Positions 33,207 through 40,558 of a stretch of DNA of 64,000 bases are shown piece after piece (the stretch's first letter is position 1; every line of letters begins with the position of its first letter). The stretch spans positions 2,065,501 through 2,129,500 of the forward strand of contig NZ_CP128494.1 of NCBI RefSeq assembly GCF_030369615.1, given 5' to 3'. Position numbers and translations under genes: made by a program. The stretch is from Geobacillus stearothermophilus ATCC 12980 (GTDB lineage Bacteria; Bacillota; Bacilli; Bacillales; Anoxybacillaceae). The notes below the pieces were generated by a model. That model saw only the letters and a list, made by a program, of their open reading frames with translations, was not told the DNA's origin and ran no database searches.

Positions 33207-34283
33207 TTAAAACGACCCGGTATTGACGTTTTGTGGGCGGGCGACCGGTTTTGTGAGCGGTTTGCCGTCTTCCGTAACAAGATCGGCTTTGCCGTTCACC
33301 GTAATCGTGACGCTCTCAACGCCGCTTTGCTCGGTGAGCGACAACACAAGCGAGTTCAAGACGACGTCAGAAATCACATTTTTCTTGTTGCTGCCAAAAA
33401 TGCCTTCGTTAAAATTGAGCGTGACTTGGCCATCTTCGTATTTTGGCTTGTCAAGCAGCTTGGCGTCCGGCTGGAAGACGCCGACAAGCACACTGCCATG
33501 TTCCGGCCCTTGAATAAGTTCATGGACCGCCGCCGCGATATCATCTTTTTCTTGGTTGGAAACACGTCTTGTCACAGGGACATAATACGTCGTTTCTCCC
33601 TGTTGGGCAACAAAATACACGGTGACGGGATGCGTATTCGTAATGTCCGGCACACCGCCCGCCTCCATGTTGATGCCGTCGGCGCGGCTCACCCCGTCTT
33701 GAATCGGCGTTTTATTGACCGGCATCACCTCTTGGTCATAACCGTTAATGCGGATTTTGACGCGCTTAATGTTGTCAAACTGCGTCAACGTCCACGCAAT
33801 GGCTTGCAAAATCCGCTTTTCGTCTTCCGGTTTGTATTGCTTGAATTCCGGTGAAAAATCGGCGATCAACGTCCCGTCTTTTTCAAGTTTGGTGCCAAGC
33901 ACGGTTGTCCCTGCCGGAATGACGGCGCGGAAACCGTTCGGCAACATATTCGACACCGGTCCGTCTTCAACCAAATACTCAAGCACTTGTTTCGCAACAG
34001 CCTGCGTTTTTGGCAACTCAACCGTTTGCGGCACGACATATCCGTTTTTGTCAATCAGGTAAAGCTCTCGCTTGACCGTCTCGGTCGCCTTCTCTTCCTC
34101 TTTGGCCCCCTCTTTCCCTTTCGTTGCCTCCTCGAGCGCCTGGCCGTCTTTTACATAGCTCGTGTTTTGCGGCGGATCAATTTCCTTCACTGCTTCATCT
34201 TGGCCAAACAAGCCGCAGCCGCCGAGCAGCAAAAGCGAAGCGAGCACCGGCGCCGTCCATCTATGAACCGTCCGTTTGCCCAT
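33207..34283 (-). CDS. gerM: Germination/sporulation lipoprotein GerM
   Basis: Secreted lipoprotein (358 residues) needed for normal sporulation and germination in B. subtilis; it has been linked to the SpoIIIAH-SpoIIQ channel. The lipobox LLLLGGC (residues about 17-23) follows a basic N-terminus. Two GerM domains follow (about residues 65-205 and 210-345), each with the IADFS/VTLNF-type core. The stop TAA forms part of the TTTTAAC used as insertion site by the mobile element downstream, so the coding sequence is intact. RBS GGAGGG precedes the ATG. Confidence 0.94.
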   Translation of the reverse strand: MGKRTVHRWTAPVLASLLLLGGCGLFGQDEAVKEIDPPQNTSYVKDGQALEEATKGKEGAKEEEKATETVKRELYLIDKNGYVVPQTVELPKTQAVAKQVLEYLVEDGPVSNMLPNGFRAVIPAGTTVLGTKLEKDGTLIADFSPEFKQYKPEDEKRILQAIAWTLTQFDNIKRVKIRINGYDQEVMPVNKTPIQDGVSRADGINMEAGGVPDITNTHPVTVYFVAQQGETTYYVPVTRRVSNQEKDDIAAAVHELIQGPEHGSVLVGVFQPDAKLLDKPKYEDGQVTLNFNEGIFGSNKKNVISDVVLNSLVLSLTEQSGVESVTITVNGKADLVTEDGKPLTKPVARPQNVNTGSF

Positions 34284-34344
34284 TGACGTTCCCTCCTACT
34301 CGTGGTTTGTACTACTATATATACGAGCCACTGTCCAAAATAGA

Positions 34345-34387
34345 ATAAAAAAATCCTTTAGCGTCTATGCGCTAAAGGATTTTTTTG
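34345..34387. terminator. Terminator of racE, symmetrical
   Basis: Long perfect inverted repeat (ATCCTTTAGCG/CGCTAAAGGAT) flanked by A and T runs on both sides, just after the racE stop. It could work in both directions. Confidence 0.9.
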
Positions 34388-34388
34388 C

Positions 34389-35183
34389 CTACAGGCGAAT
34401 CGATTCCACCGTTCCGATCGGTCTGCCAAACCACTTTCTTGAAATCTTTTCAAAAAGCTCTTTCGGACCGGTCGTAAAAAACAAATGCTCCGGCTCGCGC
34501 TGGCCCGTATAAAGAAGGTGGCTGTGATGCAAAATGGCGCTCACTTCGCGGGCCATTTCACCGCCCGAGCAAATCAGTTTCACTTTTTTGCCCATGTAGG
34601 CCCGGATCAGCGGGGCAAGCAGCGGATAATGCGTGCAGCCTAAAATAAGCACGTCAATCGGCAGCGGGCGCAGCGGAGCGAGCGACTCGGCGACGACCGC
34701 CTTCGCTTTCTCCCCTTCAAAATCGCCGCTTTCGACCAGAGGGACAAACTTCGGGCACGCCAAGCTTTCGACATGGACGTGCGGATTGATCGATTGGAGC
34801 GCCTTTTCGTACGCCTTGCTTCTCACCGTGCCGATCGTGCCGATCACGCCAATATGCCCATTTTTTGTCGCCTTCAAGGCGGCGCGGGCGCCGGGATGAA
34901 CGACGCCGAGCACCGGAATGTCAAGCCGCTCCCGCACTTCATCGAGCGCGACCGCGGTTGCCGTGTTGCAGGCAATGACAAGCATTTTCAACGGATATTG
35001 CCGCAAGTAGTGAATCATCTGCCATGTAAATCGGCGAATTTCTTCAACCGGGCGCGGCCCGTACGGACAGCGGGCGGTGTCGCCAAGGTAAATGATCTGT
35101 TCCTTTGGCAGCTGCCGCATAATTTCTTTGGCGACGGTTAAGCCGCCGACTCCTGAATCAATGACACCAATTGCTCTTTCCAA
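34389..35183 (-). CDS. racE: Glutamate racemase
   Basis: Makes D-glutamate for peptidoglycan and, in many bacilli, capsule. The protein has 264 residues; the two catalytic cysteines are in VIACNTATA and LGCTHYPLL, and the N-terminus is [13 protein letters not shown]. Start is a TTG at 35183 with GAGG upstream, chosen because the following residues match the family N-terminus. Nine nucleotides separate it from ysmB, so they probably share a transcript. Confidence 0.96.
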   Translation of the reverse strand: MERAIGVIDSGVGGLTVAKEIMRQLPKEQIIYLGDTARCPYGPRPVEEIRRFTWQMIHYLRQYPLKMLVIACNTATAVALDEVRERLDIPVLGVVHPGARAALKATKNGHIGVIGTIGTVRSKAYEKALQSINPHVHVESLACPKFVPLVESGDFEGEKAKAVVAESLAPLRPLPIDVLILGCTHYPLLAPLIRAYMGKKVKLICSGGEMAREVSAILHHSHLLYTGQREPEHLFFTTGPKELFEKISRKWFGRPIGTVESIRL

Positions 35184-35192
35184 GTGATCGCC

Positions 35193-35636
35193 TCATTCTT
35201 TCATCATTTCTTGATGCAGTTTGCGCAAACAGCGCTCAAAAACGACAATTTCTTCATCCGAAAAGTTTTCCAGCACTTGGGCCAAATCGCGCTGGCGTTT
35301 TTCAATCACTTCCTCAATGATGCGCTCGCCTTTTTCGAGCAGGTGAATGCGGACGACGCGCCGATCATGTTCATCACGCACTCGGGCGACGAGACCGTTT
35401 CGCTCCATGCGATCGACCAAGTCGGTCGTCGTGCTGCACGCCAAATACATTTTGTTCGATAACTCGCCAACCGTCAAGTCCCCTTCTTCAAGCAGCCATT
35501 GCAACGCAACAAACTGCGGAGGCGTGATGGGATAGTTCGTTAAAATTTCGCGGCCGCGCTGTTTTAAGTTGGCGGCGATATAGCGAAGCAATTTTTCCAA
35601 CTCGGCAACCGTTTTTTCGTTCATCGCAGACGGCAT
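35193..35636 (-). CDS. ysmB: MarR-family transcriptional regulator
   Basis: Winged-helix regulator of 147 residues with the MarR fold: dimerisation helices at both ends and a DNA-binding core (LTVGELSNKMYLACSTTTDLVDRMERNGLV, about residues 54-84, then the wing RDEHDRRVVRIHL). Start ATG at 35636 has GGGGAG upstream. Upstream of racE as in B. subtilis. Its targets are unknown. Confidence 0.9.
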   Translation of the reverse strand: MPSAMNEKTVAELEKLLRYIAANLKQRGREILTNYPITPPQFVALQWLLEEGDLTVGELSNKMYLACSTTTDLVDRMERNGLVARVRDEHDRRVVRIHLLEKGERIIEEVIEKRQRDLAQVLENFSDEEIVVFERCLRKLHQEMMKE

Positions 35637-35710
35637 ACAATCTCCCCTTGATCATTTTCGCGGCCTGGCCCCAAAACAACGTGCCTCAGCCAACGGCCAT
35701 TCTATTTTTC

Positions 35711-35738
35711 ATTTTACAATACCGGGGGGCATAATCAA
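35711..35738 (-). promoter_or_regulatory. Sigma-A promoter of ysmB-racE
   Basis: Minus-strand TTGATT (35733-35738), 16-bp spacer, TAAAAT (35711-35716). Confidence 0.6.
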
Positions 35739-35765
35739 TACAAAATATAGAACGCCGCTGCAGAC

Positions 35766-35800
35766 AAAAGGCCAGACAGACGGCAAAGCCTCGTCCGGCC
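35766..35800 (-). terminator. Probable terminator of gerE (beyond the inserted element)
   Basis: GGCC-anchored hairpin with several wobble pairs and an inner GGC-TTT-GCC, followed by TTTTGTC in the minus strand. It lies on the far side of the second non-coding element from gerE. A second GCCGGC/GCCGGC hairpin lies at 35818-35843. Confidence 0.5.
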
Positions 35801-35850
35801 GCAAAGGAACATAACAGCCGGCCACCCGGAAAGGGAAAAGCCGGCATTGT

Positions 35851-36088
35851 GTGAACTACCCACCACCTACGCTTCGCTTAGAGGTGGGGGCTTCAAGCGA
35901 CTTGTGTGTGTTCGCTGAACGGTAAGCCACACACAAGAACCCTTTACGCTTCCCTTCGTTCCGAAGGTGTCCGTTCTAGCCATATTCTATCATATTCGTT
36001 GGCTAACGCCAACCGAAATTCATCTCCCACTTTCACTGGTGCTGGCGCACCTTCACGTTTAGAAGTAGGAGACTTCTTTCGGAGGGAA
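35851..36088 (-). mobile_element. Non-coding IS200/IS605-type element (PATE-like), copy 2
   Basis: About 238 bp, colinear with copy 1 (32985-33205). Same minus-strand order: TTTAAC target, left-end hairpin, GTTGGC/GCCAAC hairpin, a fully paired CTTGTGTGTG/CACACACAAG stem, right-end hairpin CCACCT/AGGTGG and terminal GTTCAC. It differs from copy 1 by scattered substitutions and an extra small hairpin (GGTGC/GCACC) of about 17 nt inside the left-end loop. Inserted directly after the gerE stop codon (the TAA is part of TTTAAC) and before the probable gerE terminator. No protein is encoded. Confidence 0.8.
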
Positions 36089-36089
36089 G

Positions 36090-36314
36090 TTAAAGTTTCA
36101 GTTCGCCCATTCGAAGCAATTCAATCACAGCTTGCGAGCGCCCCTTGACCCCAAGCTTTTGCATCGCATTCGAAATATGGTTGCGAACGGTTTTTTCACT
36201 GATGAACAGTTCTTTGGCGATTTCCTTCGTCGTCTTATCTTGCACGAGCAATTCGAAGACTTCTTTTTCTCTTTTTGTCAAAAGCGGCTTCGATTGAAAC
36301 GATTGATCCCTCAA
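36090..36314 (-). CDS. gerE: Spore-gene transcription factor GerE
   Basis: LuxR/FixJ-type helix-turn-helix protein of 74 residues that tunes late sigma-K-dependent coat genes. The sequence LLTKREKEVFELLVQDKTT through AKELFISEKTVRNHISNAMQ is the HTH and is nearly identical to B. subtilis GerE; the length is also identical. Start is a TTG at 36314 with AGGAGGG upstream. A sigma-K-type promoter lies about 60 bp upstream. The coding region is intact despite the mobile element at its stop codon. Confidence 0.97.
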   Translation of the reverse strand: MRDQSFQSKPLLTKREKEVFELLVQDKTTKEIAKELFISEKTVRNHISNAMQKLGVKGRSQAVIELLRMGELKL

Positions 36315-36374
36315 CGGTGGTAACCCTCCTTGCTCTCAATGGGCCCGAACTGCCGGATGGGTATTTCCTCACCA

Positions 36375-36402
36375 TATCGTATGTGAGAGCAAGGACGGCG
36401 GT
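36375..36402 (-). promoter_or_regulatory. Sigma-K-type promoter of gerE
   Basis: Minus-strand AC (36401-36402), 17-bp spacer, CATACGATA (36375-36383). This matches the sigma-K consensus, and gerE is a known sigma-K gene. Confidence 0.8.
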
Positions 36403-36486
36403 GACGAAATTTTGCTTATCTAATAGAAAAATAGGTCTTTTTTTTCGCCTCCCCACCTGATCAAAGACAAGGGGGCTGGGCAAGCG

Positions 36487-36520
36487 CAAAATCCCCTCCA
36501 TGGCTGGCCACGGAGGGGAT
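36487..36520 (-). terminator. Terminator of sdhCAB
   Basis: Inverted repeat ATCCCCTCCGTGG/CCATGGAGGGGAT followed by TTTTGCG in the minus strand, 14 nt past the sdhB stop. Confidence 0.85.
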
Positions 36521-36534
36521 GAGAGGTCCAACTG

Positions 36535-37296
36535 TTACACTTCGTCGCTTCCAAAGAAATCGCGGAACATTTGAATCGTCGTTTCGCGGTTTAACGCCGC
36601 GATCGATGTCGTCAACGGAATGCCTTTCGGGCACGATTGCACGCAGTTTTGCGAGTTGCCGCAGTTGGCCAAACCGCCGTCGCCCATAATCGCCCGCAGC
36701 CGTTCGGCTTTATGCATCGCTCCGGTCGGATGGGCGTTAAACAGCCGCACCTGCGACAGCGGCGCCGGGCCGATAAAGTTCGACTTGCTGTTGACGTTCG
36801 GGCACGCTTCAAGACAGACCCCACACGTCATGCATTTGGACAGCTCGTACGCCCATTGCCGCTTCCGCTCCGGCATGCGCGGACCCGGACCCAAGTCGTA
36901 CGTTCCGTCGATTGGAATCCATGCTTTGACGAGTTTTAGCGCATCAAACATCCGGCTCCGGTCGATGACCAAGTCGCGGATGACCGGGAACGTGCGCATC
37001 GGCTCCAGGCGGATCGGCTGCTCTAATTTATCAATGAGCGCCGCACATGCTTGCCGCGGCTTTCCGTTAATGACCATCGAGCAGGCCCCGCACACTTCTT
37101 CCAAACAGTTCATTTCCCAGGCGACCGGCGTCGTTTTTTCCCCTTTGGCGTTGACCGGATTGCGGCGAATTTCCATGAGCGCCGAAATGACGTTCATGTT
37201 CGGGCGGTACGGAATGACAAACTCTTCTTCATACGGCGCGGAATCCGGACGATCTTGGCGCGTGATGATGAACCGAACCGTTTTGTTTTCGCTCAT
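36535..37296 (-). CDS. sdhB: Succinate dehydrogenase iron-sulfur subunit
   Basis: Electron-transfer subunit of complex II (253 residues). The [2Fe-2S] ligands are in CLEEVCGACSMVI plus a downstream cysteine (RQACAAL). The [4Fe-4S]/[3Fe-4S] ligands are in CMTCGVCLEACP and NCVQSCPKG. It begins one base after the sdhA stop, with its ribosome-binding site inside sdhA. Last gene of sdhCAB. Confidence 0.97.
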   Translation of the reverse strand: MSENKTVRFIITRQDRPDSAPYEEEFVIPYRPNMNVISALMEIRRNPVNAKGEKTTPVAWEMNCLEEVCGACSMVINGKPRQACAALIDKLEQPIRLEPMRTFPVIRDLVIDRSRMFDALKLVKAWIPIDGTYDLGPGPRMPERKRQWAYELSKCMTCGVCLEACPNVNSKSNFIGPAPLSQVRLFNAHPTGAMHKAERLRAIMGDGGLANCGNSQNCVQSCPKGIPLTTSIAALNRETTIQMFRDFFGSDEV

Positions 37297-37297
37297 C

Positions 37298-39055
37298 TTA
37301 CTTCACTTCCTCTTTCTTTTTGCTGTAGTCGCGTTTGCGCGGCTTAATCAACGAGACATCGACATCTTCGTAATGGAACGCCGGACCGTCTGGCGTATAG
37401 CGGGCCATCGTCGTTTTCAGCCATTCTTCGTCATTGCGTTCCGGAAACTCCGGCTTGTAGTGCGCCCCGCGGCTTTCGTTGCGATAGTACGCGCCGAGCG
37501 TAATGACGCGGGCAAGCTGGAGCATGTTGTACAGCTGGCGGATAAACGTCGCCCCTTGGTTGCTCCATCTCGACGTATCGGTGACGCTGATGTTTTTATA
37601 CCGCTCCATCAGCTCTTGAATTTTCTCATCGGTCTTCAGCAGCCGGTCGTTGTAGCGGACGATCGTCACGTTTGCCGTCATCCATTCACCGAGCTCTTTA
37701 TGCAGCACGTAGGCGTTTTCCGTGCCGTCCATCGCCAAAATGTTTTCCCATTTTTCCTGCTCTTGTTTGACATAACGGTCGTACAGCGTCGACGGCATCG
37801 CATCGGCCGATTTCTCGAGGCCGCGGATGTAGCGGACTGCATTCGGGCCGGCGACCATTCCACCGTAAATCGCCGACAGAAGCGAGTTTGCCCCGAGACG
37901 GTTGGCGCCATGAATGGAATAATCGCACTCACCGGCGGCAAACAGCCCTTTGATGTTCGTCATTTGGTCATAGTCGACCCATAAGCCGCCCATCGAATAG
38001 TGAACGGCCGGAAATACTTTCATCGGCACTTTGCGTGGGTCTTCGCCCATGAACTTCTCATAAATTTCGATAATGCCGCCGAGCTTGATATCGAGCTCTT
38101 TCGGATCTTTATGGGAAAGATCGAGGTACACCATGTTTTCGCCGTTGATGCCGAGCTTCAAGTCGACGCACACATGGAAAATTTCCCGGGCGGCGATATC
38201 GCGCGGCACCAAGTTTCCGTAAGCCGGATATTTTTCCTCAAGAAAATACCATGGTTTTCCATCTTTATACGTCCAGACGCGGCCGCCTTCCCCGCGCGCC
38301 GATTCGCTCATCAACCGAAGCTTGTCATCGCCTGGAATCGCGGTCGGATGGATTTGGATAAACTCGCCGTTCGCGTAGTAAACCCCTTGCTGATAGGCGA
38401 TGGAAGCCGCCGATCCGGTATTGATGACCGAGTTCGTCGATTTCCCGAAAATGATCCCCGGGCCGCCGGTCGCCAAAATGACGGCATCGGCAGGGAACGC
38501 TTTAATTTCCATCGAACGCAAGTCTTGCGCGACAATGCCGCGGCAAATTTGTTCGTCATCCAAAACGATCCCCAAAAATTCCCAATGCTCATATTTCGTC
38601 ACAAGCCCCGCTACTTCATGGCGGCGCACTTGTTCGTCAAGCGCATACAAAATTTGCTGTCCGGTCGTCGCCCCGGCGTACGCCGTGCGGTGGTGCTGCG
38701 TCCCGCCGAAACGGCGGAAATCAAGAAGCCCTTCCGGCGTGCGGTTGAACATGACGCCCATCCGGTCGAGCATGTAAATGATCCCTGGCGCCGCCTCACA
38801 CATCGCTTTGACCGGAGGCTGGTTCGCCAAGAAGTCCCCGCCATAGACGGTATCGTCAAAGTGTTCCCACGGCGAATCGCCTTCCCCTTTCGTGTTGACC
38901 GCTCCGTTAATGCCGCCTTGGGCACAGACGGAGTGAGAACGCTTTACCGGAACGAGCGAAAACAACTCAACAGGCACTCCTGCTTCGGCGATTTTAATCG
39001 TGGCCATCAAGCCGGCCAACCCGCCGCCGACAACGATGATTTTTCCTTTTTTCAT
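37298..39055 (-). CDS. sdhA: Succinate dehydrogenase flavoprotein subunit
   Basis: Catalytic subunit oxidising succinate to fumarate at the inner face of the membrane (585 residues). The FAD fingerprint is IIVVGGGLAGLMATI. The covalent FAD histidine lies in RSHSVCAQGGINGA, and the C-terminal active-site region includes HRTAYAGATTGQQ. Size matches the B. subtilis-type complex with a single cytochrome subunit. A 151-nt gap to sdhC contains no recognised signal. Confidence 0.97.
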   Translation of the reverse strand: MKKGKIIVVGGGLAGLMATIKIAEAGVPVELFSLVPVKRSHSVCAQGGINGAVNTKGEGDSPWEHFDDTVYGGDFLANQPPVKAMCEAAPGIIYMLDRMGVMFNRTPEGLLDFRRFGGTQHHRTAYAGATTGQQILYALDEQVRRHEVAGLVTKYEHWEFLGIVLDDEQICRGIVAQDLRSMEIKAFPADAVILATGGPGIIFGKSTNSVINTGSAASIAYQQGVYYANGEFIQIHPTAIPGDDKLRLMSESARGEGGRVWTYKDGKPWYFLEEKYPAYGNLVPRDIAAREIFHVCVDLKLGINGENMVYLDLSHKDPKELDIKLGGIIEIYEKFMGEDPRKVPMKVFPAVHYSMGGLWVDYDQMTNIKGLFAAGECDYSIHGANRLGANSLLSAIYGGMVAGPNAVRYIRGLEKSADAMPSTLYDRYVKQEQEKWENILAMDGTENAYVLHKELGEWMTANVTIVRYNDRLLKTDEKIQELMERYKNISVTDTSRWSNQGATFIRQLYNMLQLARVITLGAYYRNESRGAHYKPEFPERNDEEWLKTTMARYTPDGPAFHYEDVDVSLIKPRKRDYSKKKEEVK

Positions 39056-39206
39056 GGCTACTCACTCCCTAGAAAATTGCTGCTTTTGCTTCAATGTCCC
39101 TCGGTTTGCCTCTGTCGATCAAGCGTTCGTTCGACAAACGGCTGCAGCGTGATCCATCAAGAGCCAACGCAGCGGTTCATGTCATCCAACAGCTGAAATC
39201 AATTTT

Positions 39207-39815
39207 TTACGCAAAAGCCAAAATGGCGCGAATGCCGACAATCGAAAGCGCGACAAAGATGATCATCGTAATGTACGTGAACACTTGCTGTGAACGAGGG
39301 GATACCGTTAAACCCCAGCTGACGAAGAACGACCATAAACCGTTGGCGAAGTGAAAGACGGTCGACAAAATACCGATAATATAAAACCAAAGCATAAATG
39401 GATTATCGACAATATTGGCCATCATATCATAATTCACTTCAGCGCCAAACACGGCTTGCACCCTTGTTTCATACACGTGCCAGACGACAAAAATCAATGT
39501 GATAATGCCCGTAATCCGCTGAAGCATGAACATCCAGTTGCGGAAATAGCCGTACTGGCGCGTGTTGAATTTGGCTGTAAACGCGATGTAAATGCCGTAT
39601 ACCGCGTGGAACAGCAATGGAAGGAAAATAATGAAAATTTCCAAGAAAATACGGAACGGCAAGTTTTCCATAAACGCAGCCGCCCGGTTAAACGCTTCCG
39701 GTCCGCGCGTCGCAAAATGGTTGACGACCAAGTGCTGCACTAAAAACACCCCAACGGGGATAACCCCGAGCAGCGAATGGAGCCGGCGATAATAAAACTC
39801 GCGATTCCCTGCCAT
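39207..39815 (-). CDS. sdhC: Succinate dehydrogenase cytochrome b558 subunit
   Basis: Di-haem membrane anchor of 202 residues, the length of B. subtilis SdhC, with five transmembrane segments. Candidate haem-ligand histidines include those in YYRRLHSLLG, VQHLVVNHF, LFHAVYG and VVWHVYET. Start MAGNREFYYRR at 39815 has AAAGGGGG upstream; the longer frame lacks a signal. First gene of sdhCAB. Confidence 0.95.
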   Translation of the reverse strand: MAGNREFYYRRLHSLLGVIPVGVFLVQHLVVNHFATRGPEAFNRAAAFMENLPFRIFLEIFIIFLPLLFHAVYGIYIAFTAKFNTRQYGYFRNWMFMLQRITGIITLIFVVWHVYETRVQAVFGAEVNYDMMANIVDNPFMLWFYIIGILSTVFHFANGLWSFFVSWGLTVSPRSQQVFTYITMIIFVALSIVGIRAILAFA

Positions 39816-39910
39816 TATGTAAACCCCCTTTAACGTAAGTAAAAATAAATTCTCCTCGTTACAGAATGGATAGAAACGCCTTCCATTTCCATCTTGCATT
39901 TGTCACATTC

Positions 39911-39939
39911 ATTGTACTCCCACATTATACAAGCGTCAA
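39911..39939 (-). promoter_or_regulatory. Sigma-A promoter of sdhCAB
   Basis: Minus-strand TTGACG (39934-39939), 17-bp spacer, TACAAT (39911-39916), giving a leader of about 90 nt. A TATAAT inside the spacer has no suitably placed -35. Confidence 0.7.
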
Positions 39940-40056
39940 GAAAACATCGTCACAAAGTGTTCAAACATTCTCCGTTCACGTTTTTTGCAAGAAAGAGAGT
40001 GCATGCCGGCGGCTGTTTGGCTATAATGGGAAAATGGATAGAAAGAGGGGAACATG

Positions 40057-40509
40057 ATGAGACAGCCATCATTGGAAAAACAGTACGAAACATTTCGATC
40101 GATTACCCAATCGGCGTTTGGCGCTGAGCTGCTCCGCCATTCGCTTCTTCCCGAGCTGCTCGGCAAAAACGCCCCGTCCCTTTTATACTGGGCGGGCAGA
40201 CAGCTGGCGCGTCGCTATCCGCTTCGCGACTTGGAACAAATCGCCGCTTTTTTTGAGGAGGCCGGCTGGGGAACGCTGACGGCTGGCGAAGAACGGAACG
40301 ACGAGCTGCCCATCGAGCTGTCCGGCTCTATCATCGCCGCTCGCTTTTCCTTGTACGGCAGCTGCTCGTTTCAGCTCGAAGCCGGATTTCTTGCCGAACA
40401 GATTGAGCAGCAAAAACGTCTTGTCACCGAAGCGGTTGAACTGCCGGCCAAGCGAGCCGGCCAGGCGCGCATTTTAGTCAAATGGGACCGGAAGCAGCCC
40501 ATCGAGTAA
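40057..40509 (+). CDS. yslB: YslB, DUF2507 protein
   Basis: Protein of 150 residues of the DUF2507 family (TRAPP-domain-like fold), unknown function. Characteristic segments include LLGKNAPSLLYWAGRQLAR and FFEEAGWGTL. Two adjacent ATGs exist at 40054 and 40057; the second is better spaced from AGAGGGG. It is divergent from sdhC, and a TATAAT at 40022-40027 may serve as its promoter, although no good -35 is visible. In B. subtilis yslB is also next to sdhC. Confidence 0.87.
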   Translation: MRQPSLEKQYETFRSITQSAFGAELLRHSLLPELLGKNAPSLLYWAGRQLARRYPLRDLEQIAAFFEEAGWGTLTAGEERNDELPIELSGSIIAARFSLYGSCSFQLEAGFLAEQIEQQKRLVTEAVELPAKRAGQARILVKWDRKQPIE

Positions 40510-40545
40510 CGAAAGGGCGTCCCGGCTCAGCCGGACGCCCTTTCG
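40510..40545. terminator. Bidirectional terminator between yslB and uvrC
   Basis: Inverted repeat CGAAAGGGCGTCC/GGACGCCCTTTCG with an inner GGCT/AGCC, located between convergent genes; T-rich on the plus-strand side. Confidence 0.85.
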
Positions 40546-40558
40546 TTTCCGTTTGCAG

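Noticed and set aside
32985..33226. Short plus-strand open frames across the non-coding element and similar ones in its second copy
   Set aside because: They run through hairpins, are not conserved between copies in frame, and lack ribosome-binding sites; the element is better explained as structured non-coding DNA.
36620..37984. Long open frame of 454 codons on the plus strand opposite sdhB-sdhA
   Set aside because: It mirrors codon structure of the highly conserved sdh genes on the other strand, has no ribosome-binding site and no recognisable protein features; GC-rich codon bias creates such shadows.
38000..39196. Open frame of 398 codons opposite sdhA
   Set aside because: Antisense shadow of sdhA; arginine/histidine-rich composition without domains.
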